From positions 1 through 64,000 of the forward strand of contig CAJUNN010000003.1 in the NCBI GenBank assembly GCA_910587955.1: a DNA stretch of 64,000 bases. Reading direction: 5' to 3'. Below are positions 25,738-34,851 of this stretch, one piece after another. The stretch is from an uncultured Lachnospiraceae bacterium. GTDB taxonomy: Bacteria > Bacillota > Clostridia > Lachnospirales > Lachnospiraceae. The position numbers and the translations under genes are program-made. Numbering within the stretch: the first letter of the stretch is position 1; every line of letters starts with the position of its first letter. The notes beneath the pieces were generated by a model, which saw only the letters and a program-made list of their open reading frames with translations, made no database searches and had not been told where the DNA came from.

Positions 25738-26007
25738 CTACAGCCGGTGCATCCGGTCAAAGATTTCTTCGTGCTGGCACTTGATCACCACGCCGATCTC
25801 CTCCCCGATCTGCTCCAGTTCTTTTGAAAGGTTCTCAAAAGACTTTACGTTTCCCGTATCCACGATCATCATCATATTAAAGAATCCCTGTACGATGGTC
25901 TGGGAAATGTCCAGGATGTTGACGCCGTTCTGGGCCAGATATGTGCATACCTTGGCAATGATGCCTACGGTGTCCTTGCCTACCACAGTAATAATTGTTT
26001 TTTTCAT
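25738..26007 (-). CDS. ACT domain protein (UPF0237)
   Basis: An 89-residue single ACT domain, MKKTIITVVGKDTVGIIAKV with the usual beta-alpha-beta order and the C-terminal ILDISQTIVQGFFNM. ATG 26007 is preferred because GGAG lies 6 nt before it; an in-frame ATG at 26019 overlaps that site. It is the regular partner of the DUF711 protein encoded immediately downstream and probably binds an amino acid or similar ligand. Confidence 0.9.
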   Translation of the reverse strand: MKKTIITVVGKDTVGIIAKVCTYLAQNGVNILDISQTIVQGFFNMMMIVDTGNVKSFENLSKELEQIGEEIGVVIKCQHEEIFDRMHRL

Positions 26008-26017
26008 TGTGTTCTCC

Positions 26018-26100
26018 ATTCCAGTTCCGCAGAACCCCTGTCCGGGCCTCTGCTGTTTTGATTCCAGTTCCGCAGAGGCCCTCCCTGTCCTCTGCTGTTT
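26018..26100. repeat. Tandem 40-nt duplication in the walJ-ACT spacer
   Basis: Two imperfect head-to-tail copies, 26018-26060 and 26061-26100, each begin ATTCCAGTTCCGCAGA and end CTCTGCTGTTT. On the transcribed strand each copy contains CAGAGG and CCTCTG or similar complements, so each can form a short hairpin ahead of the ACT gene. It is probably a recent slippage product with possible effect on mRNA folding. Confidence 0.7.
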
Positions 26101-26896
26101 AGATCTCTACACAGGCTGTCAGCTCATCCCGTTTTGCCACGGAAATGCAAAAGTCCTCCGGCCCGTAGGGGGTATCCCCCAGCTGTACTTCCAGCTTTAC
26201 CGTCTCATAGGCCAATTCCGCATAGTTATTTTCCTTGCTGAGATGCCCCAGGAGAATGGCCTTCATCTTATCGTGAAGCACCCGGCAGAGAAGCTTCCCG
26301 GCAGACTCGTTGGAGAGATGGCCCCGCTCCCCGGCTATGCGCCGTTTCAGGTAATAAGGGTATCCCCCTACCTCCAGCATATGGATATCGTGATTGGCCT
26401 CCAGCAATAATACATCCAGCTCCTGAAGCTTGTCCACCGTATAATCGCTGTACACGCCCAGGTCCGTTGCCACTGCCATAGTTTTGTCCCCGCAGGCTAC
26501 CCGGTAGGCCACCGGCTCTGCCGCATCGTGGGATATACGGAAAGGCTCTATCTTTAGATCTCCCACGGCAAAAGAAGTGTCAGCCTTAATTTCCACAAAA
26601 AGGCTGCCGTCGATTTTCCCAAGGCTTTCGGACTCCCGGATAGCAGCAGCCGTTCCCGGGGTGGCATAGATGGGAATCCCGAATTTCCGGGAAAGCACCC
26701 CCAGCCCTTTGATGTGATCCGAGTGCTCGTGGGTAATCAGAATCCCGTTTACGTCCTGACCGGACAGCTGCAGGCTTCGAAGCCCCTCTTCCACCCGTTT
26801 CCCGCTGATCCCGGCGTCAATCAGGATATGGCTCCTTTCGGAACCTATGTAAATACAGTTGCCGCTGCTCCCGCTGGCGATACTGCACATTCTCAT
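26099..26896 (-). CDS. WalJ/YycJ-type MBL-fold hydrolase
   Basis: A 265-residue metallo-beta-lactamase superfamily protein. The start MRMCSIASGSSGNCIYIG is characteristic of the YycJ/WalJ group; the metal site HEHSDHIKGL and later DLGVYSDY and LLEANHD are present. In other Firmicutes walJ sits beside the WalKR two-component genes and has been linked to coordination of cell division and DNA replication; no walKR is seen here. The ATG at 26896 has only a weak site. It lies 26 nt downstream of the lipoprotein gene. Confidence 0.87.
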   Translation of the reverse strand: MRMCSIASGSSGNCIYIGSERSHILIDAGISGKRVEEGLRSLQLSGQDVNGILITHEHSDHIKGLGVLSRKFGIPIYATPGTAAAIRESESLGKIDGSLFVEIKADTSFAVGDLKIEPFRISHDAAEPVAYRVACGDKTMAVATDLGVYSDYTVDKLQELDVLLLEANHDIHMLEVGGYPYYLKRRIAGERGHLSNESAGKLLCRVLHDKMKAILLGHLSKENNYAELAYETVKLEVQLGDTPYGPEDFCISVAKRDELTACVEI

Positions 26897-26922
26897 AGCT
26901 TTCTTCTCTCTCTTTCCACGTC

Positions 26923-27486
26923 CTACTTTATGACCAGCTCCCAATCCGTTCCGTCATCAATGCTGATGCTGCTCACAGCCTCTGAATCTTCGTCAAACTG
27001 AAAGGTATATTCAAATTTGCCGTCCTCAAAATCCAGGTAAGTATCGACGTCCAGGGTCATCTTTGCCCCGCTCATGGCCTCCTTAATCTGCTCTCTGGTA
27101 TAGCCCTCATAGTTTACGCCGTTGATCAGTATCTCTCCGGTGTCATAATCCGGATCCCGGTAGTCGATGACAACCCGGAATACTTTTCCCTCTTCAAAAT
27201 CAATCTCCTTGGAACCCTTATTGGCAGCATACATGGTCCCATAGGTCGCGCCGTCTTTCATCGCATAAAAATTCTCCCAGGAGCTGCTGCCAATCTGGGA
27301 TTTTCCGCTGTGGGAAAGCTCATCCGTGAATCCCGCTTCCATGGCGGCCCCTACCTTTGTTTTTCCCAATTCCAGTTCAAAAGTGCCGTCATAAGTCAAT
27401 ACGGTCTTTTTTCCCAGAGAACAGCCGGACAAAAGAAGCATTGCAGCTGCCAAGAAACTCAAGCATACATTTTTTCTTAGGTGCAT
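26923..27486 (-). CDS. Predicted lipoprotein of unknown function
   Basis: 187 residues with a lipobox, LLLSGC, after a hydrophobic signal segment (residues 5-21). The mature part is acidic, with repeated beta-strand-like segments such as YDGTFELELGKTKVG and KFEYTFQFDEDSEA and no cysteines. No family recognised. The RBS GGAGG precedes ATG 27486. It lies upstream of walJ in the same direction, and 53 nt downstream of coaE. Confidence 0.7.
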   Translation of the reverse strand: MHLRKNVCLSFLAAAMLLLSGCSLGKKTVLTYDGTFELELGKTKVGAAMEAGFTDELSHSGKSQIGSSSWENFYAMKDGATYGTMYAANKGSKEIDFEEGKVFRVVIDYRDPDYDTGEILINGVNYEGYTREQIKEAMSGAKMTLDVDTYLDFEDGKFEYTFQFDEDSEAVSSISIDDGTDWELVIK

Positions 27487-27539
27487 TTTCGTGCCCTCCT
27501 CGCATTTTTCTCTAAAGATATGTTATTTTTGCAGATTTG

Positions 27540-28148
27540 TCAATCTGTCGTAGGAAAGGCTTCCCCGAGAAGATCCCGGATCTGCCTGTAAGCAATCTCT
27601 ATGGGCCCACTGTTGTCAATGACTGCCCGGCAGTGCTCCCGGAATCTCTCGTCCGAAAGCTGGCTTTCAAAGACTGCCGTAATCTTTTCGTCCGAATAGC
27701 CCCGGGACGCGCGGAGGCGCTCTCTCCTTACCTCCCGGTCCGCATAGATATACCATAGCTCCTCACAGATTTCCTCATACCGGTCTTCTATCAGCAGAGC
27801 CGCCTCAATCACAAAAAGGGAGGTTTCTCCTTCTTCCCGTGCCCGGACAATTTCTTCCACTGCCATTTTCTTCACTGCCGGATGAATGATACCGTTCAGA
27901 CATGCCCGCTTTTCCTGAGACGAAAATACAATCTCACCCAGTGCCCTCCGGTCAATTCCACCGTCATCTCCCAGGATTCCTTCTCCAAATACCCTCCGGA
28001 TCTCCCGGAAAGCCTCGGTTCCGGGCTCCATCACCTGATGTCCGGCCCGATCTGCCTCAAACACCCTGGCATGGAAAGCTTCCTCCAGGAAATGAAGAAT
28101 CCTGCTTTTTCCGGCTCCTACGCCTCCTGTAATTCCGATTACTTTCAT
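27540..28148 (-). CDS. coaE: Dephospho-CoA kinase
   Basis: A 202-residue P-loop kinase that makes coenzyme A in the last step of its biosynthesis. Walker A is GITGGVGAGKSRIL at the N-terminus. The conserved segments EADRAGHQVMEPG, IHPAVKKM and VIEAALLIED are visible. The ATG at 28148 abuts the polA stop codon at 28149, so the two are cotranscribed, an arrangement common in Firmicutes. Confidence 0.94.
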   Translation of the reverse strand: MKVIGITGGVGAGKSRILHFLEEAFHARVFEADRAGHQVMEPGTEAFREIRRVFGEGILGDDGGIDRRALGEIVFSSQEKRACLNGIIHPAVKKMAVEEIVRAREEGETSLFVIEAALLIEDRYEEICEELWYIYADREVRRERLRASRGYSDEKITAVFESQLSDERFREHCRAVIDNSGPIEIAYRQIRDLLGEAFPTTD

Positions 28149-30788
28149 CTAATGCGCCTCATACCAGTTCTGCCCCTCTTTCATATCGATCTCCAGAGGA
28201 ACCTTAAGATCCGCCGCGCCGCGCATCTCCCGGGCCAGAATCTCCCGCACCTGTTCCGTCTCCTCCTTATGGGTTTCAATCAAAAGCTCATCGTGTACCT
28301 GCAAAAGCAGCCGGGATCGAAGGCCTTCTTTTTTGAGGTTTTCTGCCACCCGCACCATGGCAATCTTAATAATATCCGCAGCCGTTCCCTGTATGGGGGC
28401 GTTCATCGCCACCCGCTCTCCGAAGGAGCGCTGCATAAAGTTGGATGATTTCAATTCCGGCACGGGGCGCCTGCGCCCGAACAGAGTGGTCACATACCCC
28501 TTCTCTTTGGCCTCAGCCACACAGCCGTCCAGAAATTCCTTGATCTTGGGATACGTCTCAAAATACCTCTGAATGTAGTCCTGGGCTTCCTTCCTTGTAA
28601 TGCTCAGATCCTGGGAAAGCCCGAAGGAACTAATACCGTACACAATGCCGAAATTGACTGCCTTGGCATTTCTCCTCTGGAGGGAGGTCACCTCCTCAAA
28701 GGGTACGTGAAAGACCTGGGAAGCCGTCAGACGGTGGATATCCTGGGCTTCCCGGTAAGCCTTAATAAGGTTTTCGTCCCCGGACATATGAGCCAGAACC
28801 CGCAGTTCAATCTGGGAATAGTCTGCATCCAGCAGGGTATAGCCCTCCTCCGGCACAAAAATCTTGCGGATCCGCCGTCCAAGCTCCATGCGGATGGGGA
28901 TATTCTGGAGATTGGGCTCTATACTGCTCAAACGCCCGGTAGCCGTGATGGTCTGCTGGAAGGTGGTGTGAATCCGTCCGTCCTCCCCGATATATCCCGC
29001 CAAGCCGTCCGCATAGGTGGATTTTAATTTGGCAAGCTGCCGGTACTCCAGGATATTCGAGACTATGGGGTGCTCCGGGGCCAGCTTCTCCAGCACCTCT
29101 GCGGAGGTGGAATATCCCGTCTTGGTCTTTTTCCCGCCCTTCATGCCCATTTTATCAAAGAGAATCACACCCAGCTGCTTGGGCGAATTGATATTAAACT
29201 GCTCTCCGGCCTGCCGGCAGATCTCTTCTTCCAGCTCTCCGATCCGGACTGCCAGCTCCTCCCCGTAAGCCTTGAGAGCCGGAGCTTCTGCCCGGATTCC
29301 GGCCCGTTCCATATCGGAAAGAGTAAATACCAGAGGCATCTCCACCGTCCGGTACAATTCCTCCATCCCGGTCTCCAATAGACGCTTCTTTAATACCGGC
29401 ATCACCGCATACAGGACATAGCTTCCGTAGCCTGCAAAAATGCGGAATTCCTCCGCCCTTTCTTCCAGGACTTTTGAAAGCTTCTCTTTTCCGAAAAGCT
29501 CTGCCTTGGACGGTATGGAAAGGCCCAGATACTCTCCTGCCAGATCCTCACAGGAGTAGCTGTCCTTTAGAGGGTTCAGAAGATAAGCCGCGATCTCCGC
29601 GTCCGCATAAGCCTTCCAGTTTTCTGTCTTCAGAAAAAGAAGCTCTCCCTTAAGCCCCAGGCAGTCAATCTCCTCCGCCCGGGTGAGGGCCTTAGAAAGG
29701 CGCCCCAGAAGCCAGCTCTCCGTGAGTAATCCCTGCACCGGCAGAACAAAAACTTCCTGCTCCGACAAGGTCATAGACAGGGCCAGAACCCTCCCCTCCT
29801 CCCGGATCAGGGCAAAAGCCAGGCGTCCGGCGTTTTCTGCCTTCTGGAAGAGATTTTCCGCCTCCCCCAGATCCGCCGTCTTAACAAAGAGCTTTTCCAG
29901 CTTCTCATTGGCAGGCGCTTCCAGATCAAACCGGGAGAGCATCTGTTTAAATTCCAGGCGCTTTAGAAGCTTGTAAGCCTCTTCCGTATAAATATTTCCC
30001 AGACGCGACCCTTCCCAGTCATAGTCATAGCCGCAGTCTATGTTAATCGTTGCCAGGGCTTTGCTCATCTGCGCCATATCATAATGGTTTTTCAAAGCCT
30101 CCCTGGCCCGGTTTGGTGTAATCTCTTCCACATGGGCGTAGGCATTCTCAATGCTGCCGTACTTGACAACCAGGCTGGTCGCCGTCTTCTCCCCAATGCC
30201 GGGAACGCCGGGAATATTATCCGAAGAATCCCCCATCAGTGCTTTCAGCTCAATGATTTGCAGAGGCGTCACCTGGTAGTGGTCAATGACATCCTGGGTA
30301 TGGTAGTTCTCCGTCTCCGTAATGCCGCCCTTGGTCTTTGGCAGGCGGATCTTAATCTGTTTTGTGGCAAGCTGCAAAAGATCCCGGTCTCCGGAAAGCA
30401 CCGTAACCGCCATGCCCTTCGCCTCGCCGTGCTTCGCAGCCGTCCCCAGCAGATCGTCTGCCTCCAGCCCCGCCTTCTCCATGGTGGAAATCCCCATGGC
30501 ATGCAGAACCTCTTTCAGCACCGGAACCTGCTCATGCAGTTCTTCCGGCATAGGCTTTCTGGTTCCTTTATACGCCTCATACATGGCATGGCGGAAAGTG
30601 GGAGCTTTCACATCGAAAGCCACCATCACGTAATCCGGCTTTTCTTCATCCAGCACTTTAAAGAGGGTATTTAGAAACCCAAACACGGCGTTGGTGTGAA
30701 GGCCTTCCGAATTGGTCAGATCCGTAACGCCGTAAAAAGCACGGTTGATGATGCTGTGACCGTCCACCAGCAATAGTTTCTCACTCAT
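28149..30788 (-). CDS. polA: DNA polymerase I
   Basis: An 879-residue family A polymerase for repair and Okazaki-fragment processing. The N-terminal 5' nuclease domain starts LLLVDGHSIINRAFYG and includes EADDLLGTAAKHG. In the 3'-5' exonuclease region (residues about 310-480) the Exo I acidic motif is lost (GRLAFALIREEG instead of a DxE), so proofreading is probably absent, as in Bacillus Pol I. The polymerase motifs are intact: DADYSQIELRVLAHMSGD near 654, KAVNFGIVYGIS, and LLQVHDELLIE near 832. It overlaps the zinc-finger gene upstream by 4 nt. Confidence 0.95.
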   Translation of the reverse strand: MSEKLLLVDGHSIINRAFYGVTDLTNSEGLHTNAVFGFLNTLFKVLDEEKPDYVMVAFDVKAPTFRHAMYEAYKGTRKPMPEELHEQVPVLKEVLHAMGISTMEKAGLEADDLLGTAAKHGEAKGMAVTVLSGDRDLLQLATKQIKIRLPKTKGGITETENYHTQDVIDHYQVTPLQIIELKALMGDSSDNIPGVPGIGEKTATSLVVKYGSIENAYAHVEEITPNRAREALKNHYDMAQMSKALATINIDCGYDYDWEGSRLGNIYTEEAYKLLKRLEFKQMLSRFDLEAPANEKLEKLFVKTADLGEAENLFQKAENAGRLAFALIREEGRVLALSMTLSEQEVFVLPVQGLLTESWLLGRLSKALTRAEEIDCLGLKGELLFLKTENWKAYADAEIAAYLLNPLKDSYSCEDLAGEYLGLSIPSKAELFGKEKLSKVLEERAEEFRIFAGYGSYVLYAVMPVLKKRLLETGMEELYRTVEMPLVFTLSDMERAGIRAEAPALKAYGEELAVRIGELEEEICRQAGEQFNINSPKQLGVILFDKMGMKGGKKTKTGYSTSAEVLEKLAPEHPIVSNILEYRQLAKLKSTYADGLAGYIGEDGRIHTTFQQTITATGRLSSIEPNLQNIPIRMELGRRIRKIFVPEEGYTLLDADYSQIELRVLAHMSGDENLIKAYREAQDIHRLTASQVFHVPFEEVTSLQRRNAKAVNFGIVYGISSFGLSQDLSITRKEAQDYIQRYFETYPKIKEFLDGCVAEAKEKGYVTTLFGRRRPVPELKSSNFMQRSFGERVAMNAPIQGTAADIIKIAMVRVAENLKKEGLRSRLLLQVHDELLIETHKEETEQVREILAREMRGAADLKVPLEIDMKEGQNWYEAH

Positions 30789-31117
30789 ATTTTTAATATC
30801 TCCATAATCATAACTGCAGTCAGCGCCAGCATAGCCAGGGTCTGGGACAGCACATAATAAATGTTCAGGATTTTCTTTCCCCGGATGTGCATCTGGGAAG
30901 CGTGCAGGGCATCGGGAAGAAGATTGTGCATATCCTGCATCCCCGTTCCGTCCCCGTCCAGCTGGGCCAGGCCTGCATAGAGGGTATAGTAAATCTCCAA
31001 CTCCTCATAACAGGAGGCGCAGGTGCCGATATGCTCCAGAAAAGAGCTGAGTTCCTTGTCCGTCAGCTCATCGTTGATATAGGGCATCACCATCTGCTCG
31101 GCTTCTTTACAGGTCAT
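30785..31117 (-). CDS. Zinc-finger HC2 anti-sigma-like membrane protein
   Basis: A 110-residue protein with an N-terminal anti-sigma zinc-finger-like domain (MTCKEAEQMVMPYINDEL, then EHIGTCASCYEEL, the HxxxCxxC ligand set) and one C-terminal transmembrane helix (residues about 85-105). No sigma factor gene is adjacent, so a partner is not evident. The gene is sandwiched between the M20 peptidase (1-nt gap) and polA (4-nt overlap). Confidence 0.82.
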   Translation of the reverse strand: MTCKEAEQMVMPYINDELTDKELSSFLEHIGTCASCYEELEIYYTLYAGLAQLDGDGTGMQDMHNLLPDALHASQMHIRGKKILNIYYVLSQTLAMLALTAVMIMEILKI

Positions 31118-31118
31118 C

Positions 31119-32570
31119 TTAACATCTCTCCATCAATCTCACATAAAACTCCGCCGTCTTCACCAGGGTTTTCACTGGCACACGCTCGTTGTTTCCGTGA
31201 ATCATGGCCCGTTCTTCCTTGGACAGCTTCATGGCCGAAAATTTATACACCCGGTCCGTAATCCGGCAGTAATGCCAGGAATCGCTGCAGGCCATCATCA
31301 GATACGGCGCCACCAGAGCTTCCCGCCAGGTATCCGCAACCGTCTGGCACAAAAGGTCCCACTCCCTGCAGGAAGTGTCGGAATCAGCGGAAGGATTTCT
31401 CCCTTCAAACACCGTCACTTCAATGCGGGGATTGTGAATCACCCGTTCCAGGTAGTCCCTTGCGGTCTCTACTGTATCCTTCCCAATCAGACGCAGGTTC
31501 ATTCCCACAGATGCCTTGGGCGGAATCACGTTAAAGGCTTTCCCGCCTTCCATCTTCGTCATAGCGCAGGTCGTCCGCAGCATGGCGTTCAGCTCCCCGC
31601 CGGACTTTTGGCACACTTTGTCAAACAATCCCTCAAAACACCAGAGGTTTGCAAACAAGAGCTTATAGGCAAAGGTAGAATGGCGTCCCAGCACATCCAG
31701 CATCTCCCGCACCGGCTTGGTCAGCTGCCGGGGAAACGGATGGTTCTCCACGTCCACCACCGCCTGGGCAAGCTCTCCCACAATGGTGTGAACAGGAGGC
31801 ATGGAAGCGTGGCCTCCGCCGCTTTTGGCGTGAAACTCTATATTCGTCAGGCCCTTCTCCGCAATTCCGATAAGGGCGCACTCCCGCTCCACTCCCGGAA
31901 ACACGTTCTCCACCACGGCGCCGCCCTCATCCAGAACCATTGCCGGACGGATGCCCTGCTTTGCAAACCAGTCCACCATGGCCGGGCAGGTGGAACCGTT
32001 AATCTCCTCCTGGCCGGAAAAAGCAAAATAAATATCCCGCTCCGGCACAAAGCCCTCCTGAATCAGATGTTCCGCCGCCTCCAGGATTCCGCAGAGCGTC
32101 CCTTTGGTGTCCAGAGTTCCCCTTCCCCAGAGGACGCCGTCCTCACAGATTCCCGCAAAAGCCGGCTTCTCCCACTGGGACTCTTCCGCCGGAACCACAT
32201 CATAGTGGGACATAAGCACCACCGGGTCCCCCTCTTTACGGCCTTTCCAGCAGTACAAAATACCGTTAACCCCCAGAAATTTCCGCTGGCAGACCCGGTG
32301 GATTCCAGGATAAAGACCGGGAAGAAGATTTCGGAATCTCTCAAACTCCTCCTGATCCATCAGGGTCTCGTCATTGTAGGATACCGTCCTGCAGCGGATC
32401 ATCTCCTGCATATCCTTTACAATCTTTTCTTCGTCCAGGGAAATTTCCCGGTCCGAAGGCGTAAGCTCCGGCTTCGGCACAAACGCCGCCGCCCGTATCA
32501 CAAGCACTGCCAGGAAAAGAATAACTGCCGCTCCGGCTGCACCGCACACATACCACAACATCTCTTCCAC
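31119..32570 (-). CDS. M20 family metallopeptidase (membrane-anchored)
   Basis: A 483-residue zinc peptidase of the M20 (ArgE/DapE/carboxypeptidase S-like) family. A hydrophobic N-terminal helix (residues about 5-27) suggests membrane anchoring. The metal-binding segments VVLMSHYDVVPAE, WGRGTLDTKGTLCGILEA, and FAFSGQEEINGS are clear, followed by a dimerisation domain. It is preceded by the two membrane genes at 32578-33968 in the same orientation, which suggests joint peptide or amino-acid uptake and hydrolysis. The exact substrate is unknown. Confidence 0.9.
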   Translation of the reverse strand: MEEMLWYVCGAAGAAVILFLAVLVIRAAAFVPKPELTPSDREISLDEEKIVKDMQEMIRCRTVSYNDETLMDQEEFERFRNLLPGLYPGIHRVCQRKFLGVNGILYCWKGRKEGDPVVLMSHYDVVPAEESQWEKPAFAGICEDGVLWGRGTLDTKGTLCGILEAAEHLIQEGFVPERDIYFAFSGQEEINGSTCPAMVDWFAKQGIRPAMVLDEGGAVVENVFPGVERECALIGIAEKGLTNIEFHAKSGGGHASMPPVHTIVGELAQAVVDVENHPFPRQLTKPVREMLDVLGRHSTFAYKLLFANLWCFEGLFDKVCQKSGGELNAMLRTTCAMTKMEGGKAFNVIPPKASVGMNLRLIGKDTVETARDYLERVIHNPRIEVTVFEGRNPSADSDTSCREWDLLCQTVADTWREALVAPYLMMACSDSWHYCRITDRVYKFSAMKLSKEERAMIHGNNERVPVKTLVKTAEFYVRLMERC

Positions 32571-32577
32571 CTGCTTT

Positions 32578-33237
32578 CTAAAGCATATGCTTCTTATATA
32601 AAATCCTTGCCGCTCCGATGGCGATCAGGGCTCCCACCGGAACCAGCACGCCCACGGAACCTGCCAGAGAGGGAACCAGAAGAAACAGCACAATCATAAA
32701 CACCAGAGGCGCAACGGAAATTTTCCAGTTTTTGCTCACGTACACCACTGCCAGCCCCCCGAATAAGGCAGGCAGGATATTGTCAAAGGCGGGCTTCACC
32801 GCCGGATTGTCCAGAACCGGCGTCAGGGGCACCAGCATAGCCACACCCAGGGCAATAATCACCACCGTCACCATGGAGGACGTCGCCACCGCAATGGTAG
32901 AAATCACTTCTCCTTCGTCGCTTCCCGGCTTTACCCTGGCATTCTCCATGGCAGTCAGAGCCGCCGGCACCTTCAGATTTGTGAGATTTCCCGTTACAAA
33001 AGCCAGGTAAGAACCGGCCGTTCCAAGCATGGGAATAAACGTGATGACCTCGATAATCCCCACAGTCCAGAAAATGGGAGCCACTCCCAAAAGCCCTTGG
33101 AGTACTGGCTTAAAGCCGGGCCAGGCATCAAAATAAACGCAGGTAATAATGGGATAAGCAAAAATCATTCCCAGGGCGCTTAAGATCCAAATTCTTCCGT
33201 AAATATGCGTCATATCCTCATAGCTTTTCTTTTTCAT
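32578..33237 (-). CDS. Membrane protein, partner of the DUF5058 protein
   Basis: A 219-residue polytopic membrane protein with about six hydrophobic segments and a basic N-terminus. The frame opens at 33339, but ATG 33237 is chosen because AGGAGG lies 9 nt upstream, right at the stop of the DUF5058 gene (33243). The family is not named with certainty; the two-gene arrangement with DUF5058 and an M20 peptidase downstream suggests a two-component transporter. Its N-terminal HIYGRIWILSALGMIFAYPI is distinctive. Confidence 0.72.
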   Translation of the reverse strand: MKKKSYEDMTHIYGRIWILSALGMIFAYPIITCVYFDAWPGFKPVLQGLLGVAPIFWTVGIIEVITFIPMLGTAGSYLAFVTGNLTNLKVPAALTAMENARVKPGSDEGEVISTIAVATSSMVTVVIIALGVAMLVPLTPVLDNPAVKPAFDNILPALFGGLAVVYVSKNWKISVAPLVFMIVLFLLVPSLAGSVGVLVPVGALIAIGAARILYKKHML

Positions 33238-33242
33238 TCCGC

Positions 33243-33968
33243 TCATCCTCCTATCACCGGCGTAATTACTGCCGCAAACACCATGGCGCCCAGCATGCTG
33301 ACAGGCAGGGCGTAATTCTCCAGCCATTTTACCCCGCACTTCTTAATAAGAATTCCGCAGATTCCCATGAGAAGGGCAGAAAACAGCAGGACGAAAATGG
33401 GGATCCAGCCTCTAAGTCCTGCGCGGATGTCTGCAAATACCATACCCAGGAAAGCGGAAATCATCCCCAGGAACATGGCCGTCATTAAGATATCCCCCCA
33501 TTTTCCGTCTTTATTTTTAATCTTCATCAGTCCGCCCTGAATCTTCCGGATAAAAAGCGGCACCCAGATAAGGCCGGGAAAAATTCCCAGAGTCATCACC
33601 CAGGCAATAGCCGTGTACACGGCCGGATCCGTCACTGTCTCCGAAAGGGAAATGCCAAGGGCATTAGCCGTGGAGGTGGCCGCCGGCAGCTCATAGGTGA
33701 TGGCGCCGATAACACTTAAGCGCAGCCAGGGAAGGGGAAGACCCAGAAATTTTGACAGGGTGATCACGCCCAGAAGAATGGATACGGCGGGGGCAATGGT
33801 AAAAACTGCCGTGGACAGCACGGTCTTTCGAAGCTGTCCCATATCCATGCCAAGCTCCTTTCCCCTGCGGAAAGCCCGGATCAGAAAAAACATGGACTGT
33901 GCAATTACAAATACAATCACCGCTCCCGCCAGAACAAATAAAAGTGTACCATTCGGATGAAAATTCAT
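33243..33968 (-). CDS. DUF5058 family membrane protein
   Basis: A 241-residue membrane protein with about six hydrophobic helices. The start MNFHPNGTLLFVLAGAVIVF is what I recall of DUF5058. The motif ITYELPAATSTANALGI near residue 100 could be a substrate path. ATG 33968 has a GGGAG site 5 nt upstream. It is the first gene of a run containing a second membrane protein, an M20 peptidase, an anti-sigma-like protein, polA and coaE. Transport of an amino acid or dipeptide is an inference. Confidence 0.78.
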   Translation of the reverse strand: MNFHPNGTLLFVLAGAVIVFVIAQSMFFLIRAFRRGKELGMDMGQLRKTVLSTAVFTIAPAVSILLGVITLSKFLGLPLPWLRLSVIGAITYELPAATSTANALGISLSETVTDPAVYTAIAWVMTLGIFPGLIWVPLFIRKIQGGLMKIKNKDGKWGDILMTAMFLGMISAFLGMVFADIRAGLRGWIPIFVLLFSALLMGICGILIKKCGVKWLENYALPVSMLGAMVFAAVITPVIGG

Positions 33969-34075
33969 ATACTCCCTCTCTTTCTCGCAAGCGCCATGGG
34001 AAACCGGCACTGCTTCTTACTATCATACATGAAATGGAAGCAGGTGGCAAGTACCGTTTCCGTTATAAGCCGCCG

Positions 34076-34843
34076 TTATAAGCCGCCGGCCTCATAGGCC
34101 GTATAGGTCCCCTCCATACGATAGCCCAGCTGCTTTGCCAGAGCCGCAGACCCAGGATTCTGGGCATCCCAGCTGGGATAAAGTCCCCGGTCCAGACATT
34201 CCAAAATCAATCTTGCCCCGCAGATCCGGGCCAGCCCCCTGCGGCGGTATTCTTCTTTTGTATCAATCTCAATTTCAATCCCGCCCCGGTAGGAGGAATA
34301 GGAGGAGGCTCCCGAAACCGGAACCCCGTCCTTTGTAATTACGACTCCCAGCCCATGCTTTTTAAAAGCTTTGTAATCCGCATACTGGGATACCCAGTCC
34401 CGGCACCACTCCCGGCACCGGCACCAGTCATACAGCTCCTCATCCAGCATCTGCAGGGAATACTCCGGCGGCAGAGCTTTTGCCAGAATCTCCAGATTTT
34501 TCCTCTCAAATGTACCCGGATCCTTTCGAAAGGCATAGCGGGTAACTTGCTCCGCTTTTTCCCCGCAGCACTGCTCAATCATTCCCGCCCACGCCTTATT
34601 CTGCGGAACCAAAATCCGAAACTCCATGACCGGGCCTTGAAGGCTGCAGCGGATCAAGTCTTCCCTGGGCTCCCCTGCAAAAAAAGAAAAGTCCCCGAGA
34701 ACTGCTGCCGCACAGCTTGGATGCTCCGGGTGATCCCCGTAAATCTCTCCCATCACGTTTTGAAGACAGGACCAGATCATAGTCTCCTGCCAGCCTTTGA
34801 AAAGCTCACCTGCCCGGCTGGGATCTTTGAGTTTTTCTATCAT
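34076..34843 (-). CDS. GNAT family acetyltransferase
   Basis: A 255-residue protein whose C-terminal half is a GNAT fold: IEIEIDTKEEYRRRGLARICGARLILECL contains the R-R-x-G-L-A acetyl-CoA motif, and AALAKQLGYRMEGTYTAYE is the usual end. The N-terminal half is all-helical and of unknown role, as in the GNAT_acetyltran group. The frame opens at 34873, but ATG 34843 is preferred because AAGGAG lies 8 nt upstream. The rhamnose terminator ends just before its leader. Confidence 0.82.
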   Translation of the reverse strand: MIEKLKDPSRAGELFKGWQETMIWSCLQNVMGEIYGDHPEHPSCAAAVLGDFSFFAGEPREDLIRCSLQGPVMEFRILVPQNKAWAGMIEQCCGEKAEQVTRYAFRKDPGTFERKNLEILAKALPPEYSLQMLDEELYDWCRCREWCRDWVSQYADYKAFKKHGLGVVITKDGVPVSGASSYSSYRGGIEIEIDTKEEYRRRGLARICGARLILECLDRGLYPSWDAQNPGSAALAKQLGYRMEGTYTAYEAGGL

Positions 34844-34851
34844 AGCCAATG

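Noticed and set aside
25043..26410. 455-codon plus-strand frame
   Set aside because: Antisense to DUF711, ACT and walJ genes; crosses three real genes and has no start signal.
31197..32699. 500-codon plus-strand open frame
   Set aside because: It lies antisense across the M20 peptidase gene, has a His/Pro/Arg-rich composition typical of a GC-driven shadow frame, and lacks a ribosome binding site.
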